Shown here: positions 1-13,000 of the stretch, piece after piece
How the letters are laid out: each line of letters starts with the position of its first letter
How positions within the stretch are numbered: position 1 is the first letter of the stretch
NCBI GenBank assembly: GCA_016490735.1
Contig: JAEMWC010000232.1
Coordinates: forward strand, 155,001 to 219,000
DNA from: Pachyseris speciosa
Taxonomy: Eukaryota > Cnidaria > Anthozoa > Scleractinia > Pachyseridae
Length of the DNA stretch: 64,000 bases
Direction of reading: 5' to 3'
Translations under genes and position numbers: made by a program
The notes under the pieces: model-generated
What the model was told of the DNA's origin: nothing
The model's input: the letters and a program-made list of their open reading frames with translations, nothing else
The model's database searches: none

Positions 1-13
1 CGCGCCACTTTCA

Positions 14-45
<32 letters not shown>

Positions 46-198
46 TGACTTGCACGCGCGTATTTTCCCGCGCTTTACACCGGCTGCATGTAATTGCTTC
101 GTATTCTGATTGGCTCATTGCACTGCTTACTTCTGTTGTGATTGGCTGGAGTAATTGCTTTGGTTTTGGTTTTACGACACTCAATTGAAAACCGCTCT
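1..198. mobile_element. CAATTGAGTGTCG-type MITE, right part (cut by window edge)
   Basis: Ends ...cgacactcaattgaaaaccgctct and contains several ATTGG/CCAAT-like motifs. It belongs to the nine-copy family also seen at 12348, 14442, 17041, 29092, 39090, 42650, 53298 and 55903. Complete copies are about 280 bp, with inverted ends gagcrgttttcaattgag... and flanking TA. Confidence 0.75.
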
Positions 199-1269
199 AT
201 AAACACAATGGAAGACGTCAAGAAAACTAACCCTATCATTGATGCAAAGATACCGCTTGTCCTTTGGTCTTGACTAAACCTGACAGCGTATCTAAAATCG
301 CCATCCACAAGAAAAACGGCAGACCGACACAATTAATTGCCACTGGTATTGTCGGGAGATAGATACGGGACCTGGGCTCTGATCCCCAGACACAGTAAAA
401 CCAATGGACAACTCAGAGCAGACATTATTCAAATTGAAACCAAGATGGGATTTCTTTGATTAAAGTTGGAAAGTTCTAGGTTGTTGCCGAGATCAGGAAT
501 TGATCCACTATTGTAAAACAAGAGAGTGTGGATGTTCTCCTTTGTCCTAAATAGGGTCTTAGAATAGAGGGTGTTGGTCTACACAGGGTGGGTATTTAAG
601 GTTATTTTTGTCCGTAAAAGGGACAGAGTTCCAAACCCCCAGCGGCACCTATAACCAAACCCGGGTCAAATACCCCCCCCCCCACCCCCACTCCCCCCTC
701 CTGGGTTTATAGTGAACGGGGAAACGGAATCAGTATTAATTATAATGCAACCTGTGACTGTTTAACACTCGGAAATAAATCCTTTTAACTGTCCAGGCTG
801 GCTTTTTCGCGGTACCATTTCTGATGATATTATGCAAGAATAATTATAGAGAAGAAACGGTTTATGCGCTGGTAGACCTTATTCCCAATACATATCTCTC
901 GTATTCGCCCGATTCTTGACTTTTAAACCCGCCCTTTTTCAATACATGAGCCCCCGGCTCAAGAGGTTGGGCAACCACTCCCCACGCTATCGAGCTTAAA
1001 TGAATTGATTTGATTTTTTTTATTTGAAATCGATAATGAATTTTGTGATATTTTTGCACATGACATTATGATTGATTTCAAAAACAACTGAGGCAAACAA
1101 TGAAACTTGTGGAAGCTTCTTTTAATTAATGCCAGGGTCATGGGCGTCTCATGTTTGTAAGGTCAGTCGGTGGTATGTATGGTTTCTACTTATAGATAAT
1201 GTATCCATATGAAGAAGTGCCGCATGATCGACTTATGACGAATGCCCTGGAAATGTCTGGGTCCCTATC

Positions 1270-1714
1270 AATCAGGGGCACCCAACGACAAGTTTCGGTT
1301 CATATCTGTTCGGTGGAGGGTAGTTCGCCTTAGGCTTTCGGCGTCCGATTAAAGAGTGTACTCGGATTTTCGTACCTGAAGTATGGCCTAAAAGATTCGC
1401 GGTGGGGGAAATGATAGCCCCTGAGGTTTTCGGAAAGGTCGTAATTGCTGTTTTTGGCAGTCAAAAACGTAAGCTAGCATTTTCGAAAAGAAAATAATCC
1501 CTTTGAAAGTTCGCGGAAAGTTCATTTCAGCTAGCATTTTCTCAAAGGAAGATTTTGCTCCCTAACATTTTCGGATAATCAAAATCCGAATAGATGAAAT
1601 TCTTCTAGTTAACGAAAATATCACTTTAAACAGACTTTAAACAGGCACCAAAAGGTACTTAGAAATGCCTTTCTACCGCTCTTGGTTGATTTGGCTTGTT
1701 GGGTGCCCCTGATT
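1270..1714. mobile_element. Inverted-repeat element, TIR AATCAGGGGCACCCAAC
   Basis: The 17-bp left end at 1270-1286 is an exact inverse of gttgggtgcccctgatt at 1698-1714. There is no coding capacity. The interior (gttcggtggagggtagttcg, ctagcattttcg) recurs at 2852-3250. Confidence 0.75.
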
Positions 1715-2416
1715 AATGTCATCAGCTAGCCCTGCATGGTAGTCGTTATAGAAAGATTACAAAATAATAGTTCTAAACAAGAGGCATATTGTTCTAAATT
1801 ATAATTATAGTCATTTTTCTCACAAATGGCCTTGACCCATGGCCATTCACAAAATACAAACGCATTCCTTACAACTAAATAGGCGGTACCTCGGAGACTG
1901 GTAACTGAAGCAGCCCCAGCTGGTGATCCAAAACAGTGACCGAAAGAATGTTGCTTTTTTTAAAAATTCTAGACAGCACGCTTGTCTTACTAGACAACCC
2001 TGGCTTACCAAGGGAACAGATCCTTAGAAGTTTGGTGCTGGCGTACAGACTAGACAAGTATACAATAAAGAGTTTTTGTTGTAATTGAAACGTTGTATTT
2101 TTGACATTTTCTTCGATTCATTGGTCAAACCTATACCCCATCTCAGACCAAAATGAACGATATCTGCATTGTATTTTCCTCTAAAACGTGGCAAAAAATA
2201 AACCCATTTGGTGGTTCGTACTCAGAAACGACTTAAGTTTCTCCAGTTGTCTGAGACTAAGCAGTGGAACTCACACAAATGTCTCACATCAGCTCTCTTA
2301 TATCCTTCATTCGGTCTGTCTCTCTCAGAAAAATCTCAGAACTTATGAACCACTCTATATTGAAATACTTGAATAATGAGCCGAATGCAACTGATTCAAT
2401 GCATCGATGCTATCAG

Positions 2417-3250
2417 TCAGGGGCACCCCCGAGCGGGGAGGGGGGGGGGCACTCCCTATAATGGTCTATATGGGGAGGCTCCGCCTGAAAGGGGTACGTT
2501 TTTCCTTTTTCACGCTTTAGGTATATGAAAGGGTAGGGATTTCACGAGTCGAAGTATTTGAAAGGGTAGGGAAATCTATCATTTACGTATTTAAAAGGGC
2601 CTTTCATTAAAATATTTCGAACACACATACCTTACGACTGTACTGTTTTAATTTATTGAACGCTACATGAAAAAAGCAAGAAGACTTCCTGTTTTAGGTA
2701 TACGAAAGGGGTACCATTTGTCAATGCAAGGTATTCGAAAGGGGTAACTTTTCTGTCAAAAATGGTATATAACAGGGTAAGGGGTCGGACCTCGGGGCGG
2801 AGCCTTCCCGTACTAAATTTTTTTAGTACCCCTCCTCCCCGGGGGGGGGGGGGCACCCAACGACAAAATTCGGTGGATATCTGTTCGGTGGAGGGTAGTT
2901 CGCCTTAGACTTTCGGTGTCGATTAAAGAGTGCACTCGGATTTTCGTAACCGAAACGTGGCCTAAAAGATTCGCAACGGGGGAATTATAGCCCTGATGGT
3001 TTTCAGAAAGGTCGTATGTGCTGTTTTTGGGCAGTGTAAAACGTCACCTAGCATTTTCGGAAGAAAAAAGTCCCCTAAAAAGTCTTTGGAAAGCTCATTT
3101 CAGCTAGCATTTTAGGAAGATATTGTTCCCTAACATTTTCGGGCAATTAAAATTTCAGCTAAGGATAAGGAATCCGAACAGATCAAAGTTTTCTAGCTCA
3201 CGAAAACATCACTTTAAAAAGACTTCAAACACCATAAGGTACTTTATCAG
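2417..3250. mobile_element. Second copy of the GGGGCACCCAAC element, interrupted by another foldback element
   Basis: The left end tcaggggcaccc is at 2417-2428; the homologous interior resumes at about 2852 (gggcacccaacgacaaaatt). Between them, 2430-2850 is a different element whose ends pair (ggggaggctccgcc near 2473 with ggcggagccttccc near 2797) and which is bounded by G/C homopolymer runs. The right end of the outer copy is missing. Confidence 0.65.
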
Positions 3251-3264
3251 TGCCATTTACATCA

Positions 3265-4030
3265 AAAGCAAAGTTCGCATTTCTTTCAAAACACAATTGT
3301 TTTCGTTTTATTTCCACGATAAACACCGACCCAAATTGTTTACCTTCTTGTTTAAACAAAGCAAAATTCATCGAGGTGGCCTAAATCTATTTTGTTCTCA
3401 ACATGTGCTCGGAGTTTGTACGAGAACAAAGGCATAGTTTAAAAGGAACGGCGCTTATTTTGTAAACAGTTCTCGAAGACAGTAGGTCATCAAAGAGAAG
3501 GCGACAATGGTAACTGACAAACAAGCTATCGTCGCAGGTATCGTCGGGTGTCTGATGTTTATGCTAATAAGGGGGGGGGGGGGGCAATGCCAATGTTGTC
3601 TCAAGGTGCTAAAACAATTGACAAGATTGTAATCTTTAAAAGGTTTCTGCTCTGTCTACTGTCTTGGAAATAAAAACTGGACAGGCAATGACACTTGAAA
3701 GATTCTTTCAAAATCATTCAATTGCCAGTCGGCCTTGCTGACATGTAAACTGTTCTAGTATTTGCAATATCATAGCTGTTAAAATTGGTTATTCTCATTT
3801 GCATTCTTTCATTTATTTATTTTCTTAACTTTCAAAGATACAAACAATACCTTGAAATACCTCACCCCTATCAATAAAAGCTTAATTGGTTATCCAAAGG
3901 AGATAAGCAACTAAATGTGAACCCTTTTACACAACAGCGCAAAGCCTGACGCAAAGCCAGCATCAGCACAAAGCCTGGAACTAGTGGTATCAGCGGACAA
4001 ACACTGGAGGCTCATAAACAAATTTCCAAA
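3265..4030. other. Intergenic sequence before the coiled-coil gene
   Basis: A/T-rich single-copy-looking sequence with a G12 run near 3571. No ORF that I can support. It should contain the promoter of the gene starting at 4081, but no TATA or initiator motif is convincing. Confidence 0.4.
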
Positions 4031-4072
4031 ATGGCGGATCGACGTGAAAAGAATGAAAGTCGCAAATCTTAA
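4031..4072 (+). promoter_or_regulatory. Upstream ORF in the leader of the coiled-coil gene
   Basis: ATGGCGG in a strong initiation context (A at -3, G at +4) opens a 13-codon ORF (MADRREKNESRKS, then TAA) that ends 8 nt before the main ATG at 4081. The two ATGs are in different frames, so this cannot be an N-terminal extension. If transcription starts upstream of 4031, it would be expected to reduce main-ORF initiation or force reinitiation. The transcription start itself is not visible; I see no TATA box that I would defend. Confidence 0.5.
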
Positions 4073-4080
4073 CTGCTGTC

Positions 4081-7000
4081 ATGTCGTTTTACAGTCGATC
4101 AAGGAAGCCGAAAACTCCTTCTTCCCGAGAAGCAAAATCTCAGTCTTCCGGAGATAATAGTAAAAATGTTTCGGTGAGTAACTTGTGAAGTAGAGGATAC
4201 CGTAAATGTCGAAGTTGTCGTCACTTCCCCAAATCAGCTCAGTGAAGCTTTTGCTTCTCCAAAAAGCAGAAGTTTATTTTTCCCTGTTGCTTTAGTTGCA
4301 CATTTGACTTTCTGATGTTAAAGCCTCTAGATACCTTTTATTTCCTTATTTCTGTTTTTTCGATGTGGTACAGATAGAGAAGGGTATAGTGACCTTGGAG
4401 AAATGGTCTTTTTTCGGGTTTACCTCGGTGTAAAACCTGGCGAGGTTTTCTTTGTTTTATGAGGTATTGTTTTGCTGTACGCCATTGTTTAGAATGTTTT
4501 GTTTTCTTTGTTTTACGTCATTCGTGAGTTTCACAGGTTTTTACACCGAGGTAGAGCCCTTTTGTCACATGTCCTAACTGTTGTGACTTGATTGAAATAA
4601 GATTTCGATGTCACAGAAATTTTGCTTAAGAGAGGTAGTTTACGGAAGTTTAATTGTAGATCTGGAATTATAAATCTTTAACAGCACAACTGTACATCAC
4701 TTTGAAATCAAGGTTAAAATACTCAATGTTACTTATCGAATAGTAAACGAACGATCGGGTTTGATTAAAATTTTGAGCGATCAAATGCAATTGATTGTTC
4801 TATTGAGTTCAATTACGTTTGATTTGAGGCTAGATGGCATGACGATTGAAAAACAATGGTTGGATTCACGGTCGGATTGCATTTGACCAAAAATGGGTAT
4901 GGTACGGTATGCGATTAACAGGTGCATACGAGTGTCACAAGTGCGGGTATATGTCCCAGAAGAATGAATGAATAAACTGAAAAGACTTGCTTTTGTCAAT
5001 TTTATTTGCAAGCCCGGGCTGTAAGAATAGGTTGCAAGTTATCCTGCCGGCTGCCATTCCTTGGCTTATTTCTTTTAATGTGTTCTGTTCTCCAATTTGA
5101 TTTAAAGTTCTTGTTAATTGCTTGGCTTTAACCAAACTTCAATTACCGAACCGTTTGATTGGTAACATCTGGAAATACCGCAAACAATGCAAAAACTGTG
5201 ATATATCCACCAAAAAGTCTTTCATATAAACAATAAATTGTCCTTTGTTTGCTCTGTTACTCAGTGGGAAATGTGACATAAATCAATGCAATTGATCTTT
5301 AAAAAAACAATAATATTAATAACTTTGAATGACAAGTAAAATTTGATTGCATAATATGTAAAATCCATATTATTCAGTCTTTGGTAGTAATTGTCATTTT
5401 TTACATGTACATTGGTAGGGACCGCAGACAGGCAGTAGCACTTCTGGCTCATCACTGTTCAGTGGGATGACATTAACAACTGTCCCTACAGCTACAACAA
5501 AGGAAGAGCTTAGTTTAATGGGTCACAGTGAGTTAACACCATCAAAACAGCCAAGTGGTACAACAGAAGCAGCCACACCGGACTTCCCAACTGTGCTTGG
5601 TAAACTTTTCAAGCTAATACATCATTGATTAACACAGAGAGTGATACTTAATTAAGTCAATCTAGTGTATTGTTCTGCTTTGTTGTTTCGTTTGCTTCAC
5701 TGGACTTCATGAAATTAAGTCAACTTGACATTTTGGCTTGTTTTTCTTGAAAACTAAGTGCAAAGTAGCTGGAAAAAAAACCAGAGTGATGTTTGTTGAC
5801 TAAAACATTAGGCCACAAGAAAGAATTTAGGTACAGTTATGCTCTCAGCGCTTCAATAAGTATTTAGACCACAATTAGTGAATGAAACTTTTTGAGTGAA
5901 TACAAGGTTGAGAGTAAGTTAACTGAAGTAGTGAGCCAGGGTAACCCGCAAGTAGTAAAGTCAAAGAGAAGCTCAAAATTTGAGATCCTTGTCATGTTAT
6001 GAAGTTACTGTAGTAATATTAGGGCTGTTTATATGAGAGAAAATAAGCCGTGGCTTACTCTGGCTGCGGCTTACATAAGACGCGAAAGGAACCATTTATA
6101 CAAGTAAAAACTCCTAGGCCAGGATAAGCCGCAGCTTGAGAAAGCCGTGAATGTAGATTTTGTACCATTTATACGGAGTGTTCGCGTCTTACGTAAGCCA
6201 TGGCCAGAGTAAGCTGTGGCTTATTTTCTCTCGTATAGATGGCCCTAATTATCGATTATAATGTTGCTTTCACAAGAATATCAAGTGCTGATTTAATTAA
6301 CAAAATCATTCTCAGTGTACCAGCAATTAATGCTCTGCTTCACTGTATACACTGTGTTTTAGATATTAAATAATTGTTTTTTTTAATTAGGCTGGTTCAA
6401 TCTACAAACCAACCCAAAAAATTGAATGACATTCTGGTTTTCTCAATGAGATTAGAAGACCTGACTATGACTATAGTATCTTTGTTCTAATCTTTATGAT
6501 AGTAGTCTGCGAACTCACTATTAATTTCATTGTAGTTGTATTTTTCTTTGACTATTCCACATGCTTAAACTTTATGGAGAGTGAGCAGGTCAATGACTCA
6601 AGGAAGGGTGTCAAAATATTGTCACGGGAACATATGAACCCATAATTGACCTGCTCCCAATGTCAATGGCTTCATAGCTGAGTTGGTTAGAGCATCACAC
6701 CGGTACCACGAGGTCACAGGTTTAAACCCCGTTGAAGTCCTGGGCCCGGTTGTTCGAAAGCCGATTAAGTTAATCCAGGATTAACGTAAACTTTGATTGC
6801 AGTCTTTATGTTTTGGATGAAAGTTTCTTTTGCCGCTTTTTGCTTTTCAGGATTAACGCCCTCTGATCTAAAATTTTGCAGAATATCAGCGTTGAGCAAC
6901 GTTCATGGGCAGAGAAATAAACTCCTTGGTTAATTTTTAATCTTGGATTAGGGTTAATCGGCTTTCGAACAACCCGGCCCTGAACTTTTTTCAGGCTTCT

Positions 7001-10000
7001 TTTTGCAGTTGCATGAATTGCATTCACAACTGCGAGGATCATTCTTCATTTGATTTTAAAATATTGTCGGTATGGTACATGTATATTCAGTGGCTATGAC
7101 TGAAGTGATTTTGTCTTTATCTTGTGGGGCAGGTTTTTAGTTTTGTGTGTTCTGTTTCATTACAGCTAAACCAGAATCTGATCTTTTGCCTGAACCAATA
7201 CTCCCAATACCTGTCAGCACTCACCAATATGGTAACCAATCAACAACAAAGAAGAAAAGAACTCGAAATGTTGTCAGGCCTGGTTATGCAAGACAACCTG
7301 ATACTACAACTAGGTAAATAAGATGAAATATATAATTTTACTCACATTTTTCCTTTCTGTACATTGTTCTCATCTTTGTCAATATCATCACCACCATCAT
7401 CATCGTCATCACCATCATCATTATTGTCATCAGCATCAGCATCACCATCAGTATCACCATCATCATCATTATCATCTTAATTATCATTATTGTCATCATC
7501 ATCATCATCGTCGTCGTCATCAGCATCACATAAGAACTTTGGTTTGCATGTGTGATTCAGATTGGTGAGCACTTTCGTTTGATATTCCTTTAGAGACTTC
7601 AATGGTGAGAGTCAAACTGTGGCTTCTAAGACGTCTTGCGATTCTGTGGAAGATGGAGAAGTCATCAAACAAGGTACATTCAATTAATAACTTTTGCTGT
7701 TTAAAAAATTGATTTTGCTTTTCAACTACAGTCTAAATGTAAGCACACACACCTGTTTGAAGATGTTGCTCTAGAAAAATCATTGTCATTTCATGAAAGA
7801 CTATATCATCATGCTCTCTAGTGTGTCTCTTTCCCTTTCAAAGTGCTTGCAGTTCTGCTCGAGATGCTTCTTTTCCATTTTGAAATGTCTTGGGAGCCCA
7901 AAACATGATGATCATGATAATGATCAGTTATTTGAGGTGTGTCTGAAACCTTTTTGTTGCTTGTAGTGTTGACTTTTAAGGCTTTCAGATATACAACATT
8001 TGTTAAACAGTCTGGTAGTTTGAAAGCATGTTCAGGGCTCACACAGTGCTCTAGCAGTGCCCAGTGGCCCCTGATGACTTACTTTTGTGTTTGGGCGACA
8101 AGGAAATCTTAGTTTTTGCCCAAACGTACTATGCTGAGCACCCTGAATGTCACAAGTTTAGTGTTTTGGGCTCCCAAAAATTTTTCTTTTAGCACAGCCT
8201 TGACATTCCTCCTTAAAAGCTAAAAGATAAGGTGGTAAGCCATTAGTTTATTTCGGGCCTAAACCAATTTTGACTTTAATGTGCTACAATTTACTCTTTC
8301 CTACCTTGGTTTTAGGTGCTGAAAATTCAGAAATCAAAACACAATCTGATGTCTCCACTGCTGAGCGTCAGACATCATTGTACTCTATTGGAACTCCATC
8401 TTCTTCAGAGGAAAACCTGTGTCAAGATGTTGAGTCACATCTGGACACTGGCAATCACATAGAATTATCCAGTGAAGGAACTTTTAAAGCTGATGTTTCT
8501 GGCTTAGACCTTGAAACTCAAAGTCACAGTAATGATGCATTGAAAGGCATTGTTAGTGCTTCTAGAGATGAAAACCTTGTTGCGGACTCGGAAACAACAA
8601 GACTGGACAGAAACTTTGCGGTGTCACTACCTCAGGAGTCTGAAGGAATTGATGATAGTTTAGAACTTCAAAAGCTTCCTGGTGCATTGCAAAATCCTCC
8701 AGAGGTGACAAATGTGATGTTGGATGACCATTCCTCTTTGATTGGTGATGATGCTCAAGACAGTGATTTAGAAAGTGCAATCTTGCAATCTGAACTTGAG
8801 TCAAAGGAAAAAGGAGATAACATCGTAGAACAAGGGCTTCTGCAGTCAACAGGTGACCTTGAATTTGCCACTGGTACGGAGGCTCCTCTGCTTCATCTGA
8901 CTGACAAAAGTGTTTCCCAGATGGAAGAACCACACTATTTCATTAGCGGAACCCTGAGCAGTGCAGATAGACTGAGCATTGCACTGCAATGCATGGAGTC
9001 AAAGCTGATGACTTTGAGGTAACAAAACCTACTTCATAATATGCCATCCATTCATGATGTTTTCTCCTCTGGCTTCTTGGATATTAGATTACTTAAAGAA
9101 TCCACTGGGTTAATATATATTATTTTTCTGGCATTCAGGTTATTGTAAGTTATAATTCAATGGTCACATTGACTTGCAGCACAGAGCAGATTGAAAGAAA
9201 ATTAACAACCTGTTGTTGGAATTTTCTTTCAACCACTCTGGGACATGTAGTAGCTAATGAATTTACTACATCTTCCCTCTTGTTTAGGTTATGTTATCGG
9301 CTTTTTGTTGCTGTGCCACTTATGATTGTGGATTGCATGAAGCTCTATCACGATGTTTCAATGGGCCTTCTCTATACACTCATAATTTGCAATGCAATAA
9401 ACATTGTAGAAATAGCTTTATCTTTAAGTCCTCTTATGAGTCACTTTTTCCTCTGAACGTATAATGTATTTATTGACCAGAGAATGCAGTTTGGAAAACT
9501 CAAATACGTACCTAATCCAATAGTCTCTGAGAGAAAGAAAGGGATGGTCCTGTGTGAAATATTGTTCCCATTCCTGTTGTAGCTTATTGGTTCTGAATCA
9601 ACTTCACCAGGGTCCCTGTTAGCCAGTACATTTCAGGTTTCATCCAGATAGGACTTCACTACTAAATTGACGTTGTCAGGGAGAATTACAGCGGAACCTT
9701 TCCGCCTACCTAGCGACCCCTATTTTGCCTGTTTCCACCTCCTACGACGTGGACGTGGGGATTGGACTTTAGGAGGCATTTCAGTGTCTACCTCTTTTTG
9801 AATTATCTCAAATCTCTCTATTTGGGCCTCAAAGTCTTACAGTGAACTACTTCAATGCGGACACCCCTGTAGGGCAGACACCTCTCTAAGGCAGACACCT
9901 TCATGTGGTCCTGGCTGAATTGCCCAATACTGTATTCTCTGTAATGAAACTCCCTCTAAAGTGGACACCTCCCTAAGATTGGTACTAAGAGCTGGTTCTG

Positions 10001-13000
10001 AAAGCATCCACCTAAGAGAGAATTCACTGTAGTACTCTCTGATACATTTGTGGTCAATCTTCTGTTGCTTTCCTTTAAAGTGAAGATAAAGAGTCCCTCA
10101 GAAGCTTTGAGGAGGAGCTACTCAAGATGTACACAGAGACAGAAAATACTGAGTATGAGAAGGAACAGCAGATTAAGGAACTCCAGCTGGAGGAAAGTCA
10201 GGCTCTGGCAAATGACAACTATGATCTAGCTGAGACAATCAACAATAGAATGGAGCAGCTTAAACAAGATTTGGAGTCTTCACGCTACAGACTACCGGCT
10301 CAGGATGATAAAGTAAATATCTGTCCACTAATACTAATTATCCACTAATTAGGTACTTATTCCCCCAAACAAAGTTATCCATTCTTTGAACAACTGGAAC
10401 AACAGAGGAGTACCCAACATGCATCCCAGTCAGTGCATATGGCCATATGATAATTGACCTTATTCGTATTCTCGGTAATGAGCTGGAACTAGCGTGCACA
10501 CGAGGCTTAAACAGGGGAATCTTTTCATATGTAAATGTATTCCCCCCCTCCAAGAGCCTCCACTTCGTGCTAGATCCAGTTGAATGCTGAGAATATGAAT
10601 AAATTATGGTCTGTTATTTGCACATAGCTTTCTTAAATGGCAGCAGGATGGTGACACTGAGAAAAGTTTTCTTTTTTTTTTCCCAAAAAAAGAAGGATTT
10701 TCTACTTTCTTCATTGAATGAAATATACTTTTTCTGCTGATGGTTTTCTCTGAAGGTTGAAAAAGCTCTAAAATTGAGAGCAGAAATAGCTGAAATAGAA
10801 GCTGAAATTTACAGAGACAGTCAAGCAACACTGGAAGAAGTGTGCCAGGAACAACAGGAGTGTTTAACAAGCCACACAGAAATGATGACCGCCTGGAGTG
10901 CGAGAGAAAGGCAGCGTTTGAATGCTGATCGACAGAGATTAGAAAGAGCTAAGGATCACTTGAGGCTGGATAAAGAACACATGGAAACTGAGAATATGGA
11001 ATTAAGTAAGGAGATCCTTGAGCAAACAAAGGAGTTTCAGGCAAGAAAACAGGAACTCGTACATGAGAGAGGGCTACTTCAGGTAGGGAACATCCTCGAA
11101 AAATGATTGATGGTAGAGTTCTGTTTTTCTTTATTTTATTTATTTATTTAGTAACTTCCATTTAGTGAAAATGACATTACCAAAAAAAAAAAATTCACTA
11201 AATGAGGGACTAACAAACGGACTCGAAGTCCCAGTGAGGTCAGCCCCCATGTTTTATAAACATTCTGAGCTGAAATCCATAACAGGAACGTTTAGAGTTG
11301 GAAAATTACTCTGAACTGAAAATGGATGACTGAAAAGTTCTGTTTGAAAATGACTGACTCTGAACTGAAAATGGATGGTGGAAAAAGGGATGGTGTTTGA
11401 AAATTACTCTGAAATATTAAATTTTGTGAACTTCCGAAGTTTGTCCTCAGAGAGTTGTTGAACCCTAAAGTGTACCGATTATTAATTTTGCAGAGAATTA
11501 ATCGCGCGCTTATTGGCTAATTTTATTTCGTCTCTTGTGTTGTAAGTTGTTTCTTTTCGAAAGCCATTTTCTCAGGCAATTTTTTTTCTTGTTTGAAGGA
11601 AGAAATTTTAGCTCTGGAAGCAAAGCTTGCCAAGTTGAGGGAGAAAGAAGCCGAGTTTACTAAATCTATTAAACAAGAAGAGGAGAAGATTGAATCGGTC
11701 AAAAGAGATTTCAGTCCTCAACAGAACGCTCTGAATAAACAGCAACAAGAAATAGAAGCAAGAGAGAAGTCGCTAGAGGAGGAATTTGTGAGTAATCACA
11801 ATATTGAAAAAATATGTGAATGATCATTGCAGTTTAGTTTGAACACCACTTAACCGGTAGTGCATGAAAATAAAGCCTGAAAAAAACCTGCAGTTCAAAT
11901 ATATGATTATCATATATATTCATTCTCATATAATCATAATATTGCTTGTTTTTGGTGTAAGATTTAGGCAATATGGATAAACAACACTCTGGTATCGCAA
12001 GAGTCGCACTGGCATCAGAGATCTTTTCCACCAACTTTAACGATATTTGTGATCCTTGGAGAGTAATTGATACTCGCAAGATGTATCATTTTTGCCAACT
12101 CTTGTGTGGCAGCCCTGTGGCAGCTGATAAGCTGTGAGACCTCATTTATTCCCCCACGGCCTCTTAACACACATACACACAACATGATAGTAGGCCTGGA
12201 GAATTGACAGGGGCTTTCTCCATGAGATTCAAGCTCTGCGCAGGGTGATAAGGTTAAGGCAAAGGTATAACCATAAGGGAGAAGTGGCTAGGGTGTTTGG
12301 GGAATCGCCATGCACTGCAACATGCCAAATAAAAAGCAGTGTTAATAGAGTGGAATTTAATTGAGTGTCGAAAGTAATACTCGTTTTACTTTGGTTTTGC
12401 ATTACTTCGCTCTGTGATTGGCTAGGAAAACTCGCGCCACTTTCTCAACCAATGACAAGCAAAACCAATCGTGACTTGCACGTGCGTATTTTCCCGCGCT
12501 TTGTGCCGGTTACAGCAGGTTAATTGCTTCGTATTCTGATTGGCTCGTTGCACTGGTTACTTCTGTTGTGATTGGTCAGAGTAATTGCTTTGGTTTTGGT
12601 TTTACGACACTCAATTGAAAAATGCTCTAATAGCAGTAACATGACCGATTAAGGTTTACTGATCACAATCAATTGTTGCCTGCAATGTTCCTCAACTTGT
12701 TTGAGGCAAGTAGTCAAATTCATAATTATGGCACCAGAACGGCTGGATGTTACCGCCCTCATTTCTGTCGTACAAACATTAAGCAATTTACAATTCTCTT
12801 TCAAGGTCCTATGATTTGGAATTCTCTCCCTACTTCAATTACCTGTTCAACAAGTTTTCTTACCTTCAAGAATAAAATATTAGAATTTTTATTTAAACAA
12901 TCCTGAATCTGTCATGCTGCACTCACACAGCACCAAATTATACTTTTATATTATCCTTCGAGGTGGCCTCTCCTATAAGCCTTGTGGTTTCCTGAGGTCT

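Noticed and set aside
7323..7568. His-rich 81-codon ORF
   Set aside because: Translation of the CAT-rich microsatellite in intron 3.
8562..8933. 123-codon - strand ORF
   Set aside because: Shadow of exon 5 of the coiled-coil gene.
9160..9456. 98-codon ORF with hydrophobic stretches
   Set aside because: In intron 5; it would need to break the exon 5 to exon 6 junction, which is already in phase.
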